Origin: Prevotella sp.
GTDB taxonomy: Bacteria > Bacteroidota > Bacteroidia > Bacteroidales > Bacteroidaceae
Direction of reading: 5' to 3'
Assembly (NCBI GenBank): GCA_017475005.1
Contig: JAFVGI010000054.1
Location: 1 to 40,776, forward strand
Length of the DNA stretch: 40,776 nt
A program made the translations under genes and the position numbers. Of the stretch, positions 24,248-34,416 are shown in pieces; the first letter of the stretch is position 1, and every line of letters starts with the position of its first letter. The notes under the pieces are model-generated. The model was not told where the DNA came from and did no database searches. It was given only the letters and a program-made list of their open reading frames with translations.

Positions 24248-25942
24248 ATGGATATGGATTGGCTACTTAATCTATTTACAAACACTGAAAGCATTGCACA
24301 CATCGCTCTGCTATACGCTATCGTCATTGCCGTTGGCGTATATTTGGGTAAAATCAAAATCGGTGGCATTTCACTTGGTGTCACCTTCGTTTTGTTTGCC
24401 GGTATCGTAGCCGGGCATTTTGGATTCACAGCTCCATTGCCTACCCTGAATTTTGTTCAGGATTTCGGATTGATACTGTTTGTCTTTATGATTGGACTGC
24501 AGGTAGGTCCAGGCTTCTTCTCCAGCTTCAAAGAAGGTGGCGTCAGGCTTAACCTTATGGCAGTATCCATCATATTGTTGAACATTGCTGTGATGTTCGC
24601 TTGCTATTTCATTTTCTTTGACACAAGCGACCCATGTAACCTCCCAATGATGATTGGTACTTTATATGGTGCTGTCACAAACACACCAGGTCTTGGTGCT
24701 GCACAAGAAGCCCTTACCAGCATTATGGGAGACGCCACTCCAGCTATAGCAAACGGATATGCTTGCGCTTATCCTTTAGGTGTTATCGGTATTATCGGTG
24801 CAACAATTGCAGTAAGATATTTGTGCCACATAAAGTTGGACCAGGAGGAAGATGCGCTGAATTCAAAAGAAGATGATGCTACATCAAAGCCACACTTCAT
24901 GCATCTAATTGTAAAGAACGAATTTCTTGCAGGCCATACTATTCTTGAGATTCATGACTTCCTGAAACGAGACTTCATCTGCTCTAGAATATTGCGCAAC
25001 GAAGAACTTATTATTCCAAAGAGCAGTACTTCCCTTGAACTTGAAGATAAGATATTTATCGTTTGTCCGGAAGCTGATGCTACTGCCATACAGGCATTCA
25101 TCGGTAGAGAGACTGTCGTACCAGAGTTTGCTGAACAGGAAAAGACAAAACAGATGATTTCCCGACGCATTCTTATTACCCGTCCAGAAATAAATGGTAA
25201 GACACCAGCAAAGATGCATTTCTCAAGTGTATATGGTGTTAATGTGACAAGAGTTACTCGTCAGGGAATGGAAATCTTTGCCCGCCCTGACCTTCCGCTT
25301 CAGGTTGGTGACAAGGTGATGGTTGTTGGTGACAAGGTAAGTGTTGGACGCGTATCTTCATTATTAGGAAATATGGAGAAACGCCTCGACACTCCAAATA
25401 TTGCAACTATATTCGTAGGAATCATCATCGGTCTTATCTTTGGTAGCATGCCATTCGCTGTTCCAGGAATTCCTGTACCATTGAAACTTGGTCTTGCAGG
25501 TGGTCCGCTGATTATCGCCATACTGATAGGTCGCTATGGTTATAAAGCGAAACTGGTAACATACACTACAACATCTGCAAATCTGATGCTCCGCGAAATA
25601 GGACTTGTTCTGTTCCTTTCTTCTGTAGGCATTAAAGCCGGAGCCGATTTCGTAAAGACTGTTGTTGACGGAGATGGTCTGCTTTATGTAGGATGTGGCT
25701 TCCTAATTACTATACTGCCACTACTTATCATGGGTGTTATTACAAGAAAAGTTTTCAACTTCAACTACTTCACAATAATGGGTATGATGGCAGGCGCTTG
25801 TACCGACCCACCAGCATTAGCATTCGCAAATGCTACCTGCACTAAGGATGCTCCTTCCATAGGTTATTCCACAGTTTATCCATTATCAATGTTCTTGAGG
25901 ATATTTACTGCACAGCTCATAGTTCTTATATGCTGTTCATAA
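24248..25942 (+). CDS. AspT/YidE-type membrane transporter
   Basis: This 564-residue protein follows the aspartate:alanine-exchanger family plan. An N-terminal membrane half (about 1-200) contains [19 protein letters not shown] and [16 protein letters not shown]. Two cytoplasmic RCK/TrkA_C-like domains follow (about 215-375), then a second membrane half (about 380-564) with [20 protein letters not shown] and [14 protein letters not shown]. The two halves are an internal duplication. The substrate is unknown; family members exchange amino acids or carboxylic acids. It sits 32 bp before the decarboxylase genes and shares their probable promoter, so a dicarboxylate or propionate-related substrate is attractive but unproven. 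Confidence 0.9.
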   Translation: MDMDWLLNLFTNTESIAHIALLYAIVIAVGVYLGKIKIGGISLGVTFVLFAGIVAGHFGFTAPLPTLNFVQDFGLILFVFMIGLQVGPGFFSSFKEGGVRLNLMAVSIILLNIAVMFACYFIFFDTSDPCNLPMMIGTLYGAVTNTPGLGAAQEALTSIMGDATPAIANGYACAYPLGVIGIIGATIAVRYLCHIKLDQEEDALNSKEDDATSKPHFMHLIVKNEFLAGHTILEIHDFLKRDFICSRILRNEELIIPKSSTSLELEDKIFIVCPEADATAIQAFIGRETVVPEFAEQEKTKQMISRRILITRPEINGKTPAKMHFSSVYGVNVTRVTRQGMEIFARPDLPLQVGDKVMVVGDKVSVGRVSSLLGNMEKRLDTPNIATIFVGIIIGLIFGSMPFAVPGIPVPLKLGLAGGPLIIAILIGRYGYKAKLVTYTTTSANLMLREIGLVLFLSSVGIKAGADFVKTVVDGDGLLYVGCGFLITILPLLIMGVITRKVFNFNYFTIMGMMAGACTDPPALAFANATCTKDAPSIGYSTVYPLSMFLRIFTAQLIVLICCS

Positions 25943-25974
25943 TGTCGAAAAATAATTATTTTTAATTCAATATA

Positions 25975-26442
25975 ATGAAACGTTATCTTTTTACATTACT
26001 TGCTTGCGGAGCGACAATAACCAACGCTCTCGCATATGAAGGAGCAAACTCCGACATAATGGCAAGGCTGAAGCAAGATGACCCTCATGGCTTTGGAATT
26101 TCTATTCTGTGCATGAGTGTCGTATTCCTATGCCTTGCATTATTGTTTGTATTCTTCAAAATCTTTGGTTTCGTGGCAGACCGTCAGAAGAAGATTGCCA
26201 AAGTTCAACCTATCAAACCTATCATCCAGACAGGTAAAAAGATTGAAGAGGTACGTCAGATTACCAAAAACATCCTCCAGGATGGTCTGGAGACAAAGGG
26301 ACGCGACAAGGAGATATACATTGCTGTCATCTCTATGGCCCTGATGCAATATCAGGAAGATGTTCACGACGTAGAGTCAGGCGTTCTTACAATCAAGGAG
26401 CATCAGTCTTCATGGACTGCACCTCAATTTAATAACATGTAA
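25975..26442 (+). CDS. OadG-type small membrane subunit of Na+-pumping decarboxylase
   Basis: This 155-residue protein has an N-terminal hydrophobic leader and one transmembrane helix (about 42-66, ISILCMSVVFLCLALLFVFF), followed by a charged cytoplasmic tail. This is the plan of the gamma/delta subunit of oxaloacetate and methylmalonyl-CoA decarboxylases, which anchors the carboxyltransferase and biotin subunits to the membrane part. The tail is longer than in classical OadG. A second conserved block (KEIYIAVISMALMQYQED) recurs in Bacteroidota versions. The gene lies 18 bp before the biotin carrier. Assignment rests on position and helix layout. Confidence 0.88.
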   Translation: MKRYLFTLLACGATITNALAYEGANSDIMARLKQDDPHGFGISILCMSVVFLCLALLFVFFKIFGFVADRQKKIAKVQPIKPIIQTGKKIEEVRQITKNILQDGLETKGRDKEIYIAVISMALMQYQEDVHDVESGVLTIKEHQSSWTAPQFNNM

Positions 26443-26460
26443 AATACTATTTTTTAGATT

Positions 26461-26913
26461 ATGGCAAAATATGAATATACAGTACAGGGTGTTGATTACG
26501 AAGTAGAAATCCTCGAAGTTGAGGGTACCCTGGCAAAGGTTACCGTTAATGGTATTGATTTTGATGTGGAGATGAAGCAACCAATCTCTGTTGGTAAGAC
26601 AATTGCTAAGCCTATCGCTCCAAAGCCTCAGCCTGCTAAGGTTGAAGGTCCTGCACCAAAACCTGCAGAAGAGACAAAGCCTGTTGTTCAAGCTGGTGAA
26701 GGTACGAAGGTTTGCTCTCCATTGCCTGGAACCATCACTGCTATACCTGTAAAGGTTGGTGATGCTGTTGCTGTCGGTGATACAGTATGTATTCTCGAAG
26801 CAATGAAGATGCAGAACAACATCGAAGCAGAGAATGCCGGAACAATAACAAGTATTATGGTTAAAGAAGGAGACACAGTAATGGAAGGTGCTGTTCTCGT
26901 AACAATAGCCTAA
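26461..26913 (+). CDS. Biotin carboxyl carrier subunit
   Basis: This 150-residue protein carries the biotin that accepts the CO2 unit from methylmalonyl-CoA and delivers it to the membrane subunit. The C-terminal biotinyl domain (about 80-150) has the attachment motif EAMKMQN with Lys116, and KVCSPLPGTITAIPVKVGD before it. A Pro/Ala/Lys-rich hinge (about 49-78) links it to an N-terminal beta-domain. The linker length suits a swinging arm. It is placed between the OadG- and OadB-type genes. Confidence 0.95.
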   Translation: MAKYEYTVQGVDYEVEILEVEGTLAKVTVNGIDFDVEMKQPISVGKTIAKPIAPKPQPAKVEGPAPKPAEETKPVVQAGEGTKVCSPLPGTITAIPVKVGDAVAVGDTVCILEAMKMQNNIEAENAGTITSIMVKEGDTVMEGAVLVTIA

Positions 26914-26944
26914 CTCTTAAACATCATAATAATTCAGAACATTT

Positions 26945-28096
26945 ATGAGTATAGGTGATTTTATAGTTAACAACCTTGAGACTTTCTTAAATCTCACAGG
27001 TGTTGCGCAATGCCAATACGAGAACTTACTCATGATAGCAGTAGGTGCTCTGTTTATTTGGCTTGCCATAAAGCATAATTTTGAACCTTTGCTGCTTGTC
27101 CCAATAGGAATGGGTATCATCATTGGCAATATACCATTCGTTCCAGGAATGGAAGTAGGACTATATGAAGAAGGTTCCGTCTTGAATATATTCTATCAGG
27201 GTGTACGACAAGGATGGTATCCACCGCTTATCTTCTTGGGTATTGGTGCAATGACAGACTTTTCGGCACTTATCAGTAATCCAAAACTGATTCTTATCGG
27301 TGCTGCTGCACAGTTTGGTATCTTTGGAGCATACATGATTGCTTTGGCATTAGGTTTCGAACCTAATCAGGCAGCCTCTATCGCAATCATTGGTGGTGCT
27401 GACGGCCCTACCGCGATATTCCTGTCAAGCAAACTATGCCCAAGTTTCCTTGGTGCCATAGCAGTATGTGCTTATTCCTATATGGCTCTCGTTCCAGTAT
27501 TGCAGCCAGTCGTTATGCGTCTGCTGACAACAAAGAAGGAACGTGTCATCAAAATGAAACCAGGTCGTAAAGTATCTCAGACAGAGAGAATCCTCTTCCC
27601 TATTATTGGTTTGCTTCTGACGACCTTCATCGTACCTTCCGGCCTCCCTCTGTTGGGTATGCTGTTCTTCGGCAACCTGCTCAAGGAAAGCGGAAAGACT
27701 GACCGTCTGGCAAAAACAGCAACAAACGCCTTGAACAATGCCATCGTGATACTTCTCGGTCTCACTGTTGGTTGCTCAACACAGGCTAGTGTATTCCTTA
27801 CTGTGGACACAATCAAGATATTCTTCCTTGGTGCTCTTGCCTTTATCATTGCAACTGCCAGCGGTGTTCTATTTGTGAAGTTGATGAACCTGTTCTTGGC
27901 AAAGGACAATCAAATCAACCCACTTATCGGTAATGCCGGTGTGAGTGCCGTTCCAATGGCAGCACGCATTTCCAACAACCTCGGACTTGAATATGACCGC
28001 CACAACTTCCTCCTCATGCACGCCATGGGACCAAACGTAGGTGGTGTCATAGGTTCTGCAGTAGCAGCAGGTGCTCTGTTGGGATTCCTGTCATAA
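26945..28096 (+). CDS. Na+-translocating decarboxylase beta subunit
   Basis: This 383-residue membrane protein catalyses the decarboxylation of carboxybiotin coupled to export of sodium ions. Family signatures are complete: FLGIGAMTDFSALISNP, the ion-site motif GGADGPTAIFLSS with Asp153, GNAGVSAVPMAARISN and the C-terminal NFLLMHAMGPNVGGVIGSA. About nine to eleven hydrophobic helices can be counted. It belongs to the OadB/MmdB family. The neighbouring epimerase and acyl-CoA subunit favour methylmalonyl-CoA over oxaloacetate as substrate. Confidence 0.96.
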   Translation: MSIGDFIVNNLETFLNLTGVAQCQYENLLMIAVGALFIWLAIKHNFEPLLLVPIGMGIIIGNIPFVPGMEVGLYEEGSVLNIFYQGVRQGWYPPLIFLGIGAMTDFSALISNPKLILIGAAAQFGIFGAYMIALALGFEPNQAASIAIIGGADGPTAIFLSSKLCPSFLGAIAVCAYSYMALVPVLQPVVMRLLTTKKERVIKMKPGRKVSQTERILFPIIGLLLTTFIVPSGLPLLGMLFFGNLLKESGKTDRLAKTATNALNNAIVILLGLTVGCSTQASVFLTVDTIKIFFLGALAFIIATASGVLFVKLMNLFLAKDNQINPLIGNAGVSAVPMAARISNNLGLEYDRHNFLLMHAMGPNVGGVIGSAVAAGALLGFLS

Positions 28097-28149
28097 GAAA
28101 ACTATATTTTACATAATAAGAATAACAAATTAAAAAATATCATACAACA

Positions 28150-28560
28150 ATGAAGATTTCAAGAATTGACCACCTGGGAATAGGTGTAAAGAGTATCGAA
28201 GAAGCACTTCCATTTTTCGAGAATGTCCTCGGACTTAAGTGTTATGCAGTTGAAGAAGTAGCAGACCAGAAGGTAAAGACTGCTTTCCTGAAGGTTGGTG
28301 AAGTAAAATTGGAACTTCTGGAGCCAACATCTCCTGAGTCAGCTGTAGCAAAGTGGATAGAGAATGGTGGTAAGGGCGTTCATCACGTAGCATTCGCTGT
28401 TGAAGATGGTGTTCAGGAAGCTCTCCTTGAGTGTGAGTCAAAGGAAATACGTCTTATCGACAAGGCTCCACGTCTCGGTGCCGAGAATATGATGATAGGT
28501 TTCTTACATCCTAAATTTACAGCAGGTGTTCTGACAGAACTATGCGAGCCAAAGAAGTAA
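28150..28560 (+). CDS. mce: Methylmalonyl-CoA epimerase
   Basis: This 136-residue member of the glyoxalase/VOC fold interconverts (R)- and (S)-methylmalonyl-CoA. That links the B12-dependent mutase, which makes the R form, to the decarboxylase, which uses the S form. Metal-ligand motifs are IDHLGIGVKSIEEA (His9 region), VGEVKLELLEP, GVHHVAFAVED and the final Glu in GVLTELCEP. The length is normal. It lies between the membrane subunit and the carboxyltransferase, supporting the succinate-to-propionate pathway. The mutase genes are not in the window. Confidence 0.96.
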   Translation: MKISRIDHLGIGVKSIEEALPFFENVLGLKCYAVEEVADQKVKTAFLKVGEVKLELLEPTSPESAVAKWIENGGKGVHHVAFAVEDGVQEALLECESKEIRLIDKAPRLGAENMMIGFLHPKFTAGVLTELCEPKK

Positions 28561-28599
28561 GAATTGTATTATAATCAGATGTAAAGAACAATATTAACT

Positions 28600-30165
28600 A
28601 TGTCAATACAAGCAAACAAGATAAAGAAGCTTATCGAGAACCGTGAAAAGGCGCGTCTCGGTGGTGGCGAGAAAGCTATTGAGAAGCAACATCAACGTGG
28701 AAAATTTACCGCTCGTGAGAGAATAGCACAACTTCTTGACGAAGGTTCTTTCGAAGAATATGATATGTTCAAACTCCACCGTTGCACCAACTTCGGTATG
28801 GAGAAGAAACAGTTCCTCGGAGATGGCGTCGTAGTAGGTTCTGGTACTATCAATGGCAGATTAGTATATGTTTTTGCACAGGACTTTACTGTGAATGGTG
28901 GTTCTCTTTCAAAGACAATGTCTGAGAAAATCTGTAAGGTAATGGATATGGCAATGACTATGGGTGCTCCTGTTATTGGTATCAATGACTCTGGTGGTGC
29001 TCGTATTCAGGAAGGTATTGATGCTCTTGCCGGTTATGGTGAGATTTTCGAGCGTAACATCCTTGCCTCAGGTGTTGTTCCACAGATTTCTATGATATAT
29101 GGTCCTTGTGCCGGTGGTGCCGTTTATTCTCCAGCACTTACCGACTTCACGCTCATGATGGAAGGAACTTCATATATGTTCCTCACAGGTCCTGCAGTAG
29201 TGAAGACCGTTACCGGTGAGGACATTGATGCAGAACATCTTGGTGGTGCTTCTGTTCATAGCTCTAAGTCTGGTGTTACACACTTTACCGCAAAAACCGA
29301 GGAAGAAGGTATTGAGATGATTAAGACTCTCATGTCTTATATTCCTTCTAACAACATGGAGGAAACACCTCGTGTAGAGTGCAATGACCCTATTGATCGT
29401 CTTGATGACTCCCTGAACGAGATTATCCCTGAAGATCCAAATCAGGCATACGATATGTATAAGGTTATCAGCGCCATTACTGACGAAGGTGAATTCTTCG
29501 AGGTACAACCTAAGTTTGCAAAGAATATCATTATCGGTTTTGCACGTTTCAACGGTCAGTCAGTAGGTATCGTTGCTAACCAGCCTTCTGCTTATGCTGG
29601 TGTGCTTGATGTTAATGCCTCTCGTAAGGGTGCACGCTTCGTACGTTTCTGCGATGCATTCAACATTCCTATCGTATCACTTGTTGACGTACCAGGTTTC
29701 CTCCCTGGAACAGGTCAGGAATATAATGCAGTAATCCTTCATGGTGCAAAACTGCTCTATGCTTATGGTGAGGCTACTGTGCCAAAGGTTACTGTTACTC
29801 TAAGAAAGAGTTATGGTGGTTCTCATATCGTTATGGGCTGTAAGCAGTTGCGTGCTGACATCAACTTTGCATGGCCATCAGCAGAGATTGCTGTGATGGG
29901 CGCAGCAGGTGCTGTTGCAGTGCTTCAGGCAAAGGGAGCAAAACAGGTAAAAGAAGAAGGAGGTGACGTTAAGGCATTCCTTGCAGAGAAAGAACAAGAA
30001 TACTCTGATCTCTTTGCTAATCCTTATCAGGCAGCAAAATATGGTTATATCGATGATGTCATCGAACCTCGTAACACCCGCTTCCGTATCTGCCGTGCAT
30101 TGGCACAGTTGCAAACAAAGCAGCAGCATCTACCAGCTAAGAAGCACGGATGTATACCTATGTAA
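28600..30165 (+). CDS. mmdA: Methylmalonyl-CoA decarboxylase alpha (carboxyltransferase) subunit
   Basis: This 521-residue acyl-CoA carboxyltransferase moves the carboxyl group from methylmalonyl-CoA to biotin. The two crotonase-like halves are visible. The N-half has QHQRGKFTARERIAQLLDEG, NDSGGARIQEGIDALAGYGE and YGPCAGGAVYSPALTDF. The C-half has VDVPGFLPGTGQEY, then HGAKLLYAYGEATVPKVTV and GGSHIVMGCKQLRAD. The sequence also fits propionyl-CoA carboxylase beta, but the linked Na+-pump subunits and epimerase point to the decarboxylase. As I recall them, related species usually place mce and this gene first; here they come last. Confidence 0.95.
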   Translation: MSIQANKIKKLIENREKARLGGGEKAIEKQHQRGKFTARERIAQLLDEGSFEEYDMFKLHRCTNFGMEKKQFLGDGVVVGSGTINGRLVYVFAQDFTVNGGSLSKTMSEKICKVMDMAMTMGAPVIGINDSGGARIQEGIDALAGYGEIFERNILASGVVPQISMIYGPCAGGAVYSPALTDFTLMMEGTSYMFLTGPAVVKTVTGEDIDAEHLGGASVHSSKSGVTHFTAKTEEEGIEMIKTLMSYIPSNNMEETPRVECNDPIDRLDDSLNEIIPEDPNQAYDMYKVISAITDEGEFFEVQPKFAKNIIIGFARFNGQSVGIVANQPSAYAGVLDVNASRKGARFVRFCDAFNIPIVSLVDVPGFLPGTGQEYNAVILHGAKLLYAYGEATVPKVTVTLRKSYGGSHIVMGCKQLRADINFAWPSAEIAVMGAAGAVAVLQAKGAKQVKEEGGDVKAFLAEKEQEYSDLFANPYQAAKYGYIDDVIEPRNTRFRICRALAQLQTKQQHLPAKKHGCIPM

Positions 30166-30177
30166 AAATAACCTTTA

Positions 30178-30867
30178 ATGAAAAAGATTCTTTTTATAAA
30201 TCAGGACATAGCGCCTTATGTAGAAGAGACGCCAATGTCTATAATGTGCAAAGAAAACTCTTGTGGCATGCAAGATGCGGGCTTTGAAACCCGCACCTTT
30301 ATGCCGCGATGGGGAGTTATCAATGAGCGACGCGGCCAGTTACACGAGGTAATACGCCTCTCTGGCATCAATATCTCCATTGGTGAACTCGACCTTCCTT
30401 TGCTCATTAAGGTTGCAAGTATCGTTGGCTCAAAGGCACAGGTTTATTTCATTGATAATGAGGAACTCTATGGTAAGAAGAACATAAAGAAAACTCATGC
30501 CAAAGGTGGAATACATGCAGAATTCTTTGCCCGTGGAGTCATTGAAACAGTAAAGAAACTGAGATGGGTTCCTGATATCATACATTGTCAGGGAACCATA
30601 ACACATCAGGTACCATATCTGCTCAAGAAACTCTATGCTGATGAACCTGTAGTGAATCGTGCAAAAGTCATCACGACCCTCTTTGAAAAAGATTCTATCA
30701 AGACAGCGCAGTCTGCCATTGACAACTCTAATGGCATCATCCTCGCTTCTGACACATACAATAAGAATCTGATGAAATATCTTTCGGAGTCAAATGTAAA
30801 GATACTGAAGAAGGTTGCACAAGAAGACATTATAAAGAAATATACAGATTTTTACAATAAAGTATAG
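30178..30867 (+). CDS. Short glycogen/starch synthase-like protein
   Basis: This 229-residue protein matches only the N-terminal Rossmann half of GT5 glycogen synthases. ILFINQDIAPYVEETPMS corresponds to the ADP-glucose-site region, then come MPRWGVINERRGQLHEVIRL and VPDIIHCQGTITHQVPYLL. The C-terminal GT-B half is absent, and the frame ends cleanly with no leftover downstream. Short versions of this kind recur in Bacteroidales, so it may be a distinct family rather than a broken gene. Synthase activity is doubtful without the second half. It begins 12 bp after the decarboxylase subunit and ends 14 bp before the DUF4270 gene. Confidence 0.8.
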   Translation: MKKILFINQDIAPYVEETPMSIMCKENSCGMQDAGFETRTFMPRWGVINERRGQLHEVIRLSGINISIGELDLPLLIKVASIVGSKAQVYFIDNEELYGKKNIKKTHAKGGIHAEFFARGVIETVKKLRWVPDIIHCQGTITHQVPYLLKKLYADEPVVNRAKVITTLFEKDSIKTAQSAIDNSNGIILASDTYNKNLMKYLSESNVKILKKVAQEDIIKKYTDFYNKV

Positions 30868-30881
30868 GACAAAATCCAACA

Positions 30882-32342
30882 ATGAGACAGCGTTTCATAC
30901 CCTTATACCTTTTTTTATATATACTTTTCTTAGGCTCTTGTGCAGAAGATACTGATACCATAGGTACCTCGCTTACTGACGTAGAGAAGATATATAGTGA
31001 AACGGCAGTAACCTATCCTGTTACCTCTAAGTCTGTCAAATCCGTCAACGTATTCTCACGTGGCAGGAACGGCTATTTAGGTCAAGCAAAGGACTTGGAG
31101 ACAGATTGTTACCTTACATGTAACTATATGACTCAGATGCGTACTATTGGGGAGCATCAGTTTCCTGATGTTAACAGTGTCTACATCAATCCCGCAAAGT
31201 ATGATTCCGCTATAGAAAGGTGGAAGCAGGTCGAGGCGGATTCTTGCTGGCTGGAGTTATATATTCTCTCCTCTGTCGGTGATTCCCTAACACCTATGAA
31301 GGTTTCTGTTCATGAAATGTCAGAACCTTACGAAGAAGGTGTGACATATTATGCCGACTTTGATCCAGAGGCTAATGGTATGATTCGCACTGGTAAAGGA
31401 ACTGTCAATAGTTATATGACATATACTACCAGCAACCATGTTTTCAGCGATGCAGAACGTGCTAAGAGTAATTTCGTCAACTATATCAGCATCGGATTGA
31501 ACGATTCTATTTATGACAAAAATGATCCTACAGTAAAATATAAGAACTATGGAACATACCTGATGAGGAAATTCTACGATCCTGCTACAAAGGACAATTT
31601 CTTCAATCAGTATAAGTTCACTCATAATATCTGCCCAGGTTTCTATATCAAGCATGCAGGAGGTATCGGTAATATTGCTACCATATATACCGCACGACTT
31701 GTTGTCGCCTACGCCAATGTAGTCAATGAGCAACCCATGTACTCAGGCTTTGGCGGAACAGAAGAGGTGATACAGAAGAGCAGTCTCACACAAAGTGATA
31801 CGGAACTGCAGAACCTCATTGACAAAGACACATGGACCTATATCAAATCTCCTGCCGGTATATGGACAGAATTGGAACTTCCCGTTGAGGATATCATGAA
31901 TGGGCACGAGAATGACACTCTCAATACTGCCCGCATCTTTGTTCCGAGACTCAATAACGAATTCGTGAGTGAATATGCATTCAATGTTCCACAAACACTC
32001 CTCATGATACCTACAGATAGTATTTCCGACTTTTTCGAGAAGCAGCAGGTAGCCGACTTCCGTAATACTTATCTGGCTTCATACGGTTCAAAGACTAACG
32101 GATATACCTTCAATAATATTTCCATCCTTATATCCAATCTATATAATAAGAAAATGGCCGGTGAAGCGTCTGCCAACTGGAACAAGGTAACACTCATTCC
32201 TGTGGAGGCAACCTACTCCACCGTCTCAACGACAGCGTCTCAGGTGCTGACAAAAGTCACACACGACATGTCAATGTCCAGCACCCGACTTGCCAAAGAT
32301 GATTTGAAGGTCAGCGTTATCTACTCACATAAATCAAGGTAA
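30882..32342 (+). CDS. DUF4270 outer-membrane lipoprotein
   Basis: This 486-residue protein has a lipoprotein signal peptide with lipobox FLGSC (lipidated Cys20). It matches the DUF4270 family: GTSLTDVEKIYSETAVTYPV early, YLTCNYMTQMRT, the central IYTARLVVAYANV and the late VTLIPVEATYSTVSTTA block. The fold is expected to be all-beta. The family is widespread in Bacteroidota and its role is not established. Gene pairing with the short glycogen-synthase-like gene is a familiar Bacteroidales arrangement. The stop is two bases before the next tiny ORF. Confidence 0.9.
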   Translation: MRQRFIPLYLFLYILFLGSCAEDTDTIGTSLTDVEKIYSETAVTYPVTSKSVKSVNVFSRGRNGYLGQAKDLETDCYLTCNYMTQMRTIGEHQFPDVNSVYINPAKYDSAIERWKQVEADSCWLELYILSSVGDSLTPMKVSVHEMSEPYEEGVTYYADFDPEANGMIRTGKGTVNSYMTYTTSNHVFSDAERAKSNFVNYISIGLNDSIYDKNDPTVKYKNYGTYLMRKFYDPATKDNFFNQYKFTHNICPGFYIKHAGGIGNIATIYTARLVVAYANVVNEQPMYSGFGGTEEVIQKSSLTQSDTELQNLIDKDTWTYIKSPAGIWTELELPVEDIMNGHENDTLNTARIFVPRLNNEFVSEYAFNVPQTLLMIPTDSISDFFEKQQVADFRNTYLASYGSKTNGYTFNNISILISNLYNKKMAGEASANWNKVTLIPVEATYSTVSTTASQVLTKVTHDMSMSSTRLAKDDLKVSVIYSHKSR

Positions 32343-32344
32343 CA

Positions 32345-32458
32345 ATGGCTGACAACTATTTGGAGTATCATCACGACGAATACGAAAAGCGTAAGGCGAA
32401 ATGGCTTGCAAAGAAACAAAATAACAAATTAATATATAGGAACAATGATAAAAATTAG
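32345..32458 (+). CDS. 37-residue basic helical microprotein overlapping thrS
   Basis: An ATG two bases after the DUF4270 stop opens a 37-codon frame starting [20 protein letters not shown]. It ends at 32458, overlapping the thrS start by 14 bases. The start (ADNYLE followed by a charged helix with RKAxWxxKK) resembles very short Bacteroidales proteins sometimes labelled dehydrogenase without support. Tight spacing on both sides argues for real translation and coupling to thrS. Function unknown. Confidence 0.55.
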   Translation: MADNYLEYHHDEYEKRKAKWLAKKQNNKLIYRNNDKN

Positions 32459-34415
32459 TTTTCCTGACGGCTCAGTCCGTGAATATGAAAATGGTGTAAC
32501 TGGTATGCAGATTGCAGAGAGCATCTCACCTGCTCTTGCCCGCAACTGCGTAGCATGTGGTGTAAATGGTGAGACAACAGAGTTAAACCGTCCTATCAAT
32601 GAGGACGCAAAGATAAACCTCTATCGCTTTGAAGACGAAGAGGGTAAGCATGCCTTCTGGCACACTTCTGCTCACCTTCTTGCTGAAGCCCTGCAGGAGC
32701 TGTTTCCCGGCATACAGTTCGGTTTCGGTCCTGCCGTAGAGAATGGGTTCTTCTACGATGTTCTTCTTCCAAATGGGGAGATGATTAAGGAGAGCGACTT
32801 CAAGAAGATAGAAGACAAGATGCTTGAATTGGCACGTAATGATGAGGCTGTCGTACGCTGCGAAGTATCTAAGGCTGACGCCGTAAAGCAATTCTCTGCA
32901 CAGGGACAGGCCTATAAGGTTGAGCACATCGAGCAAGACCTTGAGGATGGTAGCATTACGACCTACACACAGGGTGCCTTCACCGACCTCTGTAAAGGTC
33001 CTCACCTTGTTTCTACCGGCATCATCAAGGCCGTTAAGCTCACATCCGTTGCCGGAGCCTTCTGGCGCGGCGATGCTACCAAGGCACAGTTGCAGCGTCT
33101 TTATGGCATTTCCTTCCCAAAGAAGAAGATGCTCGACGAATATCTAGTTATGCTCGAAGAGGCTAAGAAGCGCGATCACCGCAAGATTGGCAAAGAGATG
33201 GAGCTGTTCATGTTCTCCGACCGCGTAGGCAAGGGCCTTCCAATATGGCTTCCTAAAGGCACCGACCTCCGTCTTCGTCTGCAGGAGATGCTGCGTACCA
33301 TCCAGAAGCGTTTCGGATATCAGGAGGTAATCACTCCGCACATCGGCAGCAAGAACCTCTATGTAACCTCAGGCCACTGGGCTCACTATGGCAAGGACTC
33401 CTTCCAGCCTATCCATACTCCTGAAGAGGATGAGGAATATATGCTGAAGCCTATGAACTGTCCTCACCACTGTGAGGTGTTTGCTTCAAAGCCACGTTCT
33501 TATCGCGAACTGCCATTCCGTTGTGCAGAGTTTGGTACTGTATATCGCTATGAGCAGAGCGGTGAGCTGCACGGACTGACTCGCGTACGTTCTTTCACAC
33601 AGGATGATGCACACATCTTCTGCCGTCCTGACCAGGTAAAGACAGAGTTCCTCCGCGTTCTCGACATCATACAGGCAGTATTCTCTATCTTCGGTTTCAA
33701 GGACGACCAGGTAGAGTTCCAGATTTCTCTCCGCGACCCTAACGACAAGGAGAAGTATATCGGTACCGACGAGATGTGGCAGAGTGCTGAGCAGGCTATC
33801 ATCGATGCTTGTGCTGACCGTGGACTGAATGCAAGAACTGAGACGGGTGAAGCAGCCTTCTATGGTCCAAAGCTCGACTGTATGGTGAAGGATGCCATCG
33901 GTCGTCGCTGGCAGTTGGGAACCATTCAGGTTGACTACAACCTTCCTAACCGTTTCGAACTGGAGTATGCTGCCGAGGACAATACCAAGCAGCGCCCTGT
34001 TATGATACACCGTGCGCCATTCGGTTCTATGGAGCGCTTCACTGCCGTGCTCATTGAGCATACTGCAGGACACTTCCCACTGTGGCTCACACCAGAGCAG
34101 GTTGCAATCCTTCCTATCTCTGACAAATATATCGACTACGCAGAGAAGGTGCAGGATTACCTCGACAGCGTTGGCGTACGTTCTATTATCGATTCCCGTA
34201 GCGAGAAGATAGGCCGTAAGGTTCGTGATACCGAAGTAAAGCGCATTCCATACATGGTAATCGTTGGTGAGAAGGAAGCTGCAGACGGTACTGTGGCAAT
34301 GCGTCAGCAAGGTGGTGGCGAACAGGCTGTTATGTCTATGCAGGACTTCGCAGCACGCATCAACAACGAGGTGGCAGAAATGCTGCAGGCCATGAATATA
34401 CGTCCGAAAGAGTGA
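32445..34415 (+). CDS. thrS: Threonyl-tRNA synthetase
   Basis: This 656-residue class II synthetase charges tRNA-Thr. Domains in order are TGS (about 1-60), the editing domain with the zinc-type [12 protein letters not shown] and the later [10 protein letters not shown], the catalytic core and the anticodon-binding domain. The core has motif 1 region [31 protein letters not shown], motif 2 [20 protein letters not shown] and motif 3 [15 protein letters not shown]. The anticodon-binding domain spans about 545-656 ([17 protein letters not shown]). The infC-rpmI-rplT genes that often follow thrS are absent; ffh comes next after a gap full of repeats. Confidence 0.98.
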   Translation: MIKISFPDGSVREYENGVTGMQIAESISPALARNCVACGVNGETTELNRPINEDAKINLYRFEDEEGKHAFWHTSAHLLAEALQELFPGIQFGFGPAVENGFFYDVLLPNGEMIKESDFKKIEDKMLELARNDEAVVRCEVSKADAVKQFSAQGQAYKVEHIEQDLEDGSITTYTQGAFTDLCKGPHLVSTGIIKAVKLTSVAGAFWRGDATKAQLQRLYGISFPKKKMLDEYLVMLEEAKKRDHRKIGKEMELFMFSDRVGKGLPIWLPKGTDLRLRLQEMLRTIQKRFGYQEVITPHIGSKNLYVTSGHWAHYGKDSFQPIHTPEEDEEYMLKPMNCPHHCEVFASKPRSYRELPFRCAEFGTVYRYEQSGELHGLTRVRSFTQDDAHIFCRPDQVKTEFLRVLDIIQAVFSIFGFKDDQVEFQISLRDPNDKEKYIGTDEMWQSAEQAIIDACADRGLNARTETGEAAFYGPKLDCMVKDAIGRRWQLGTIQVDYNLPNRFELEYAAEDNTKQRPVMIHRAPFGSMERFTAVLIEHTAGHFPLWLTPEQVAILPISDKYIDYAEKVQDYLDSVGVRSIIDSRSEKIGRKVRDTEVKRIPYMVIVGEKEAADGTVAMRQQGGGEQAVMSMQDFAARINNEVAEMLQAMNIRPKE

Positions 34416-34416
34416 G

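Noticed and set aside
33486-34310. 274-residue minus-strand ORF
   Set aside because: It is antisense to thrS, and the thrS frame carries all synthetase motifs.
32445-34415. thrS-infC-rpmI-rplT ribosomal operon
   Set aside because: No infC, rpmI or rplT follows thrS; the next gene is ffh.
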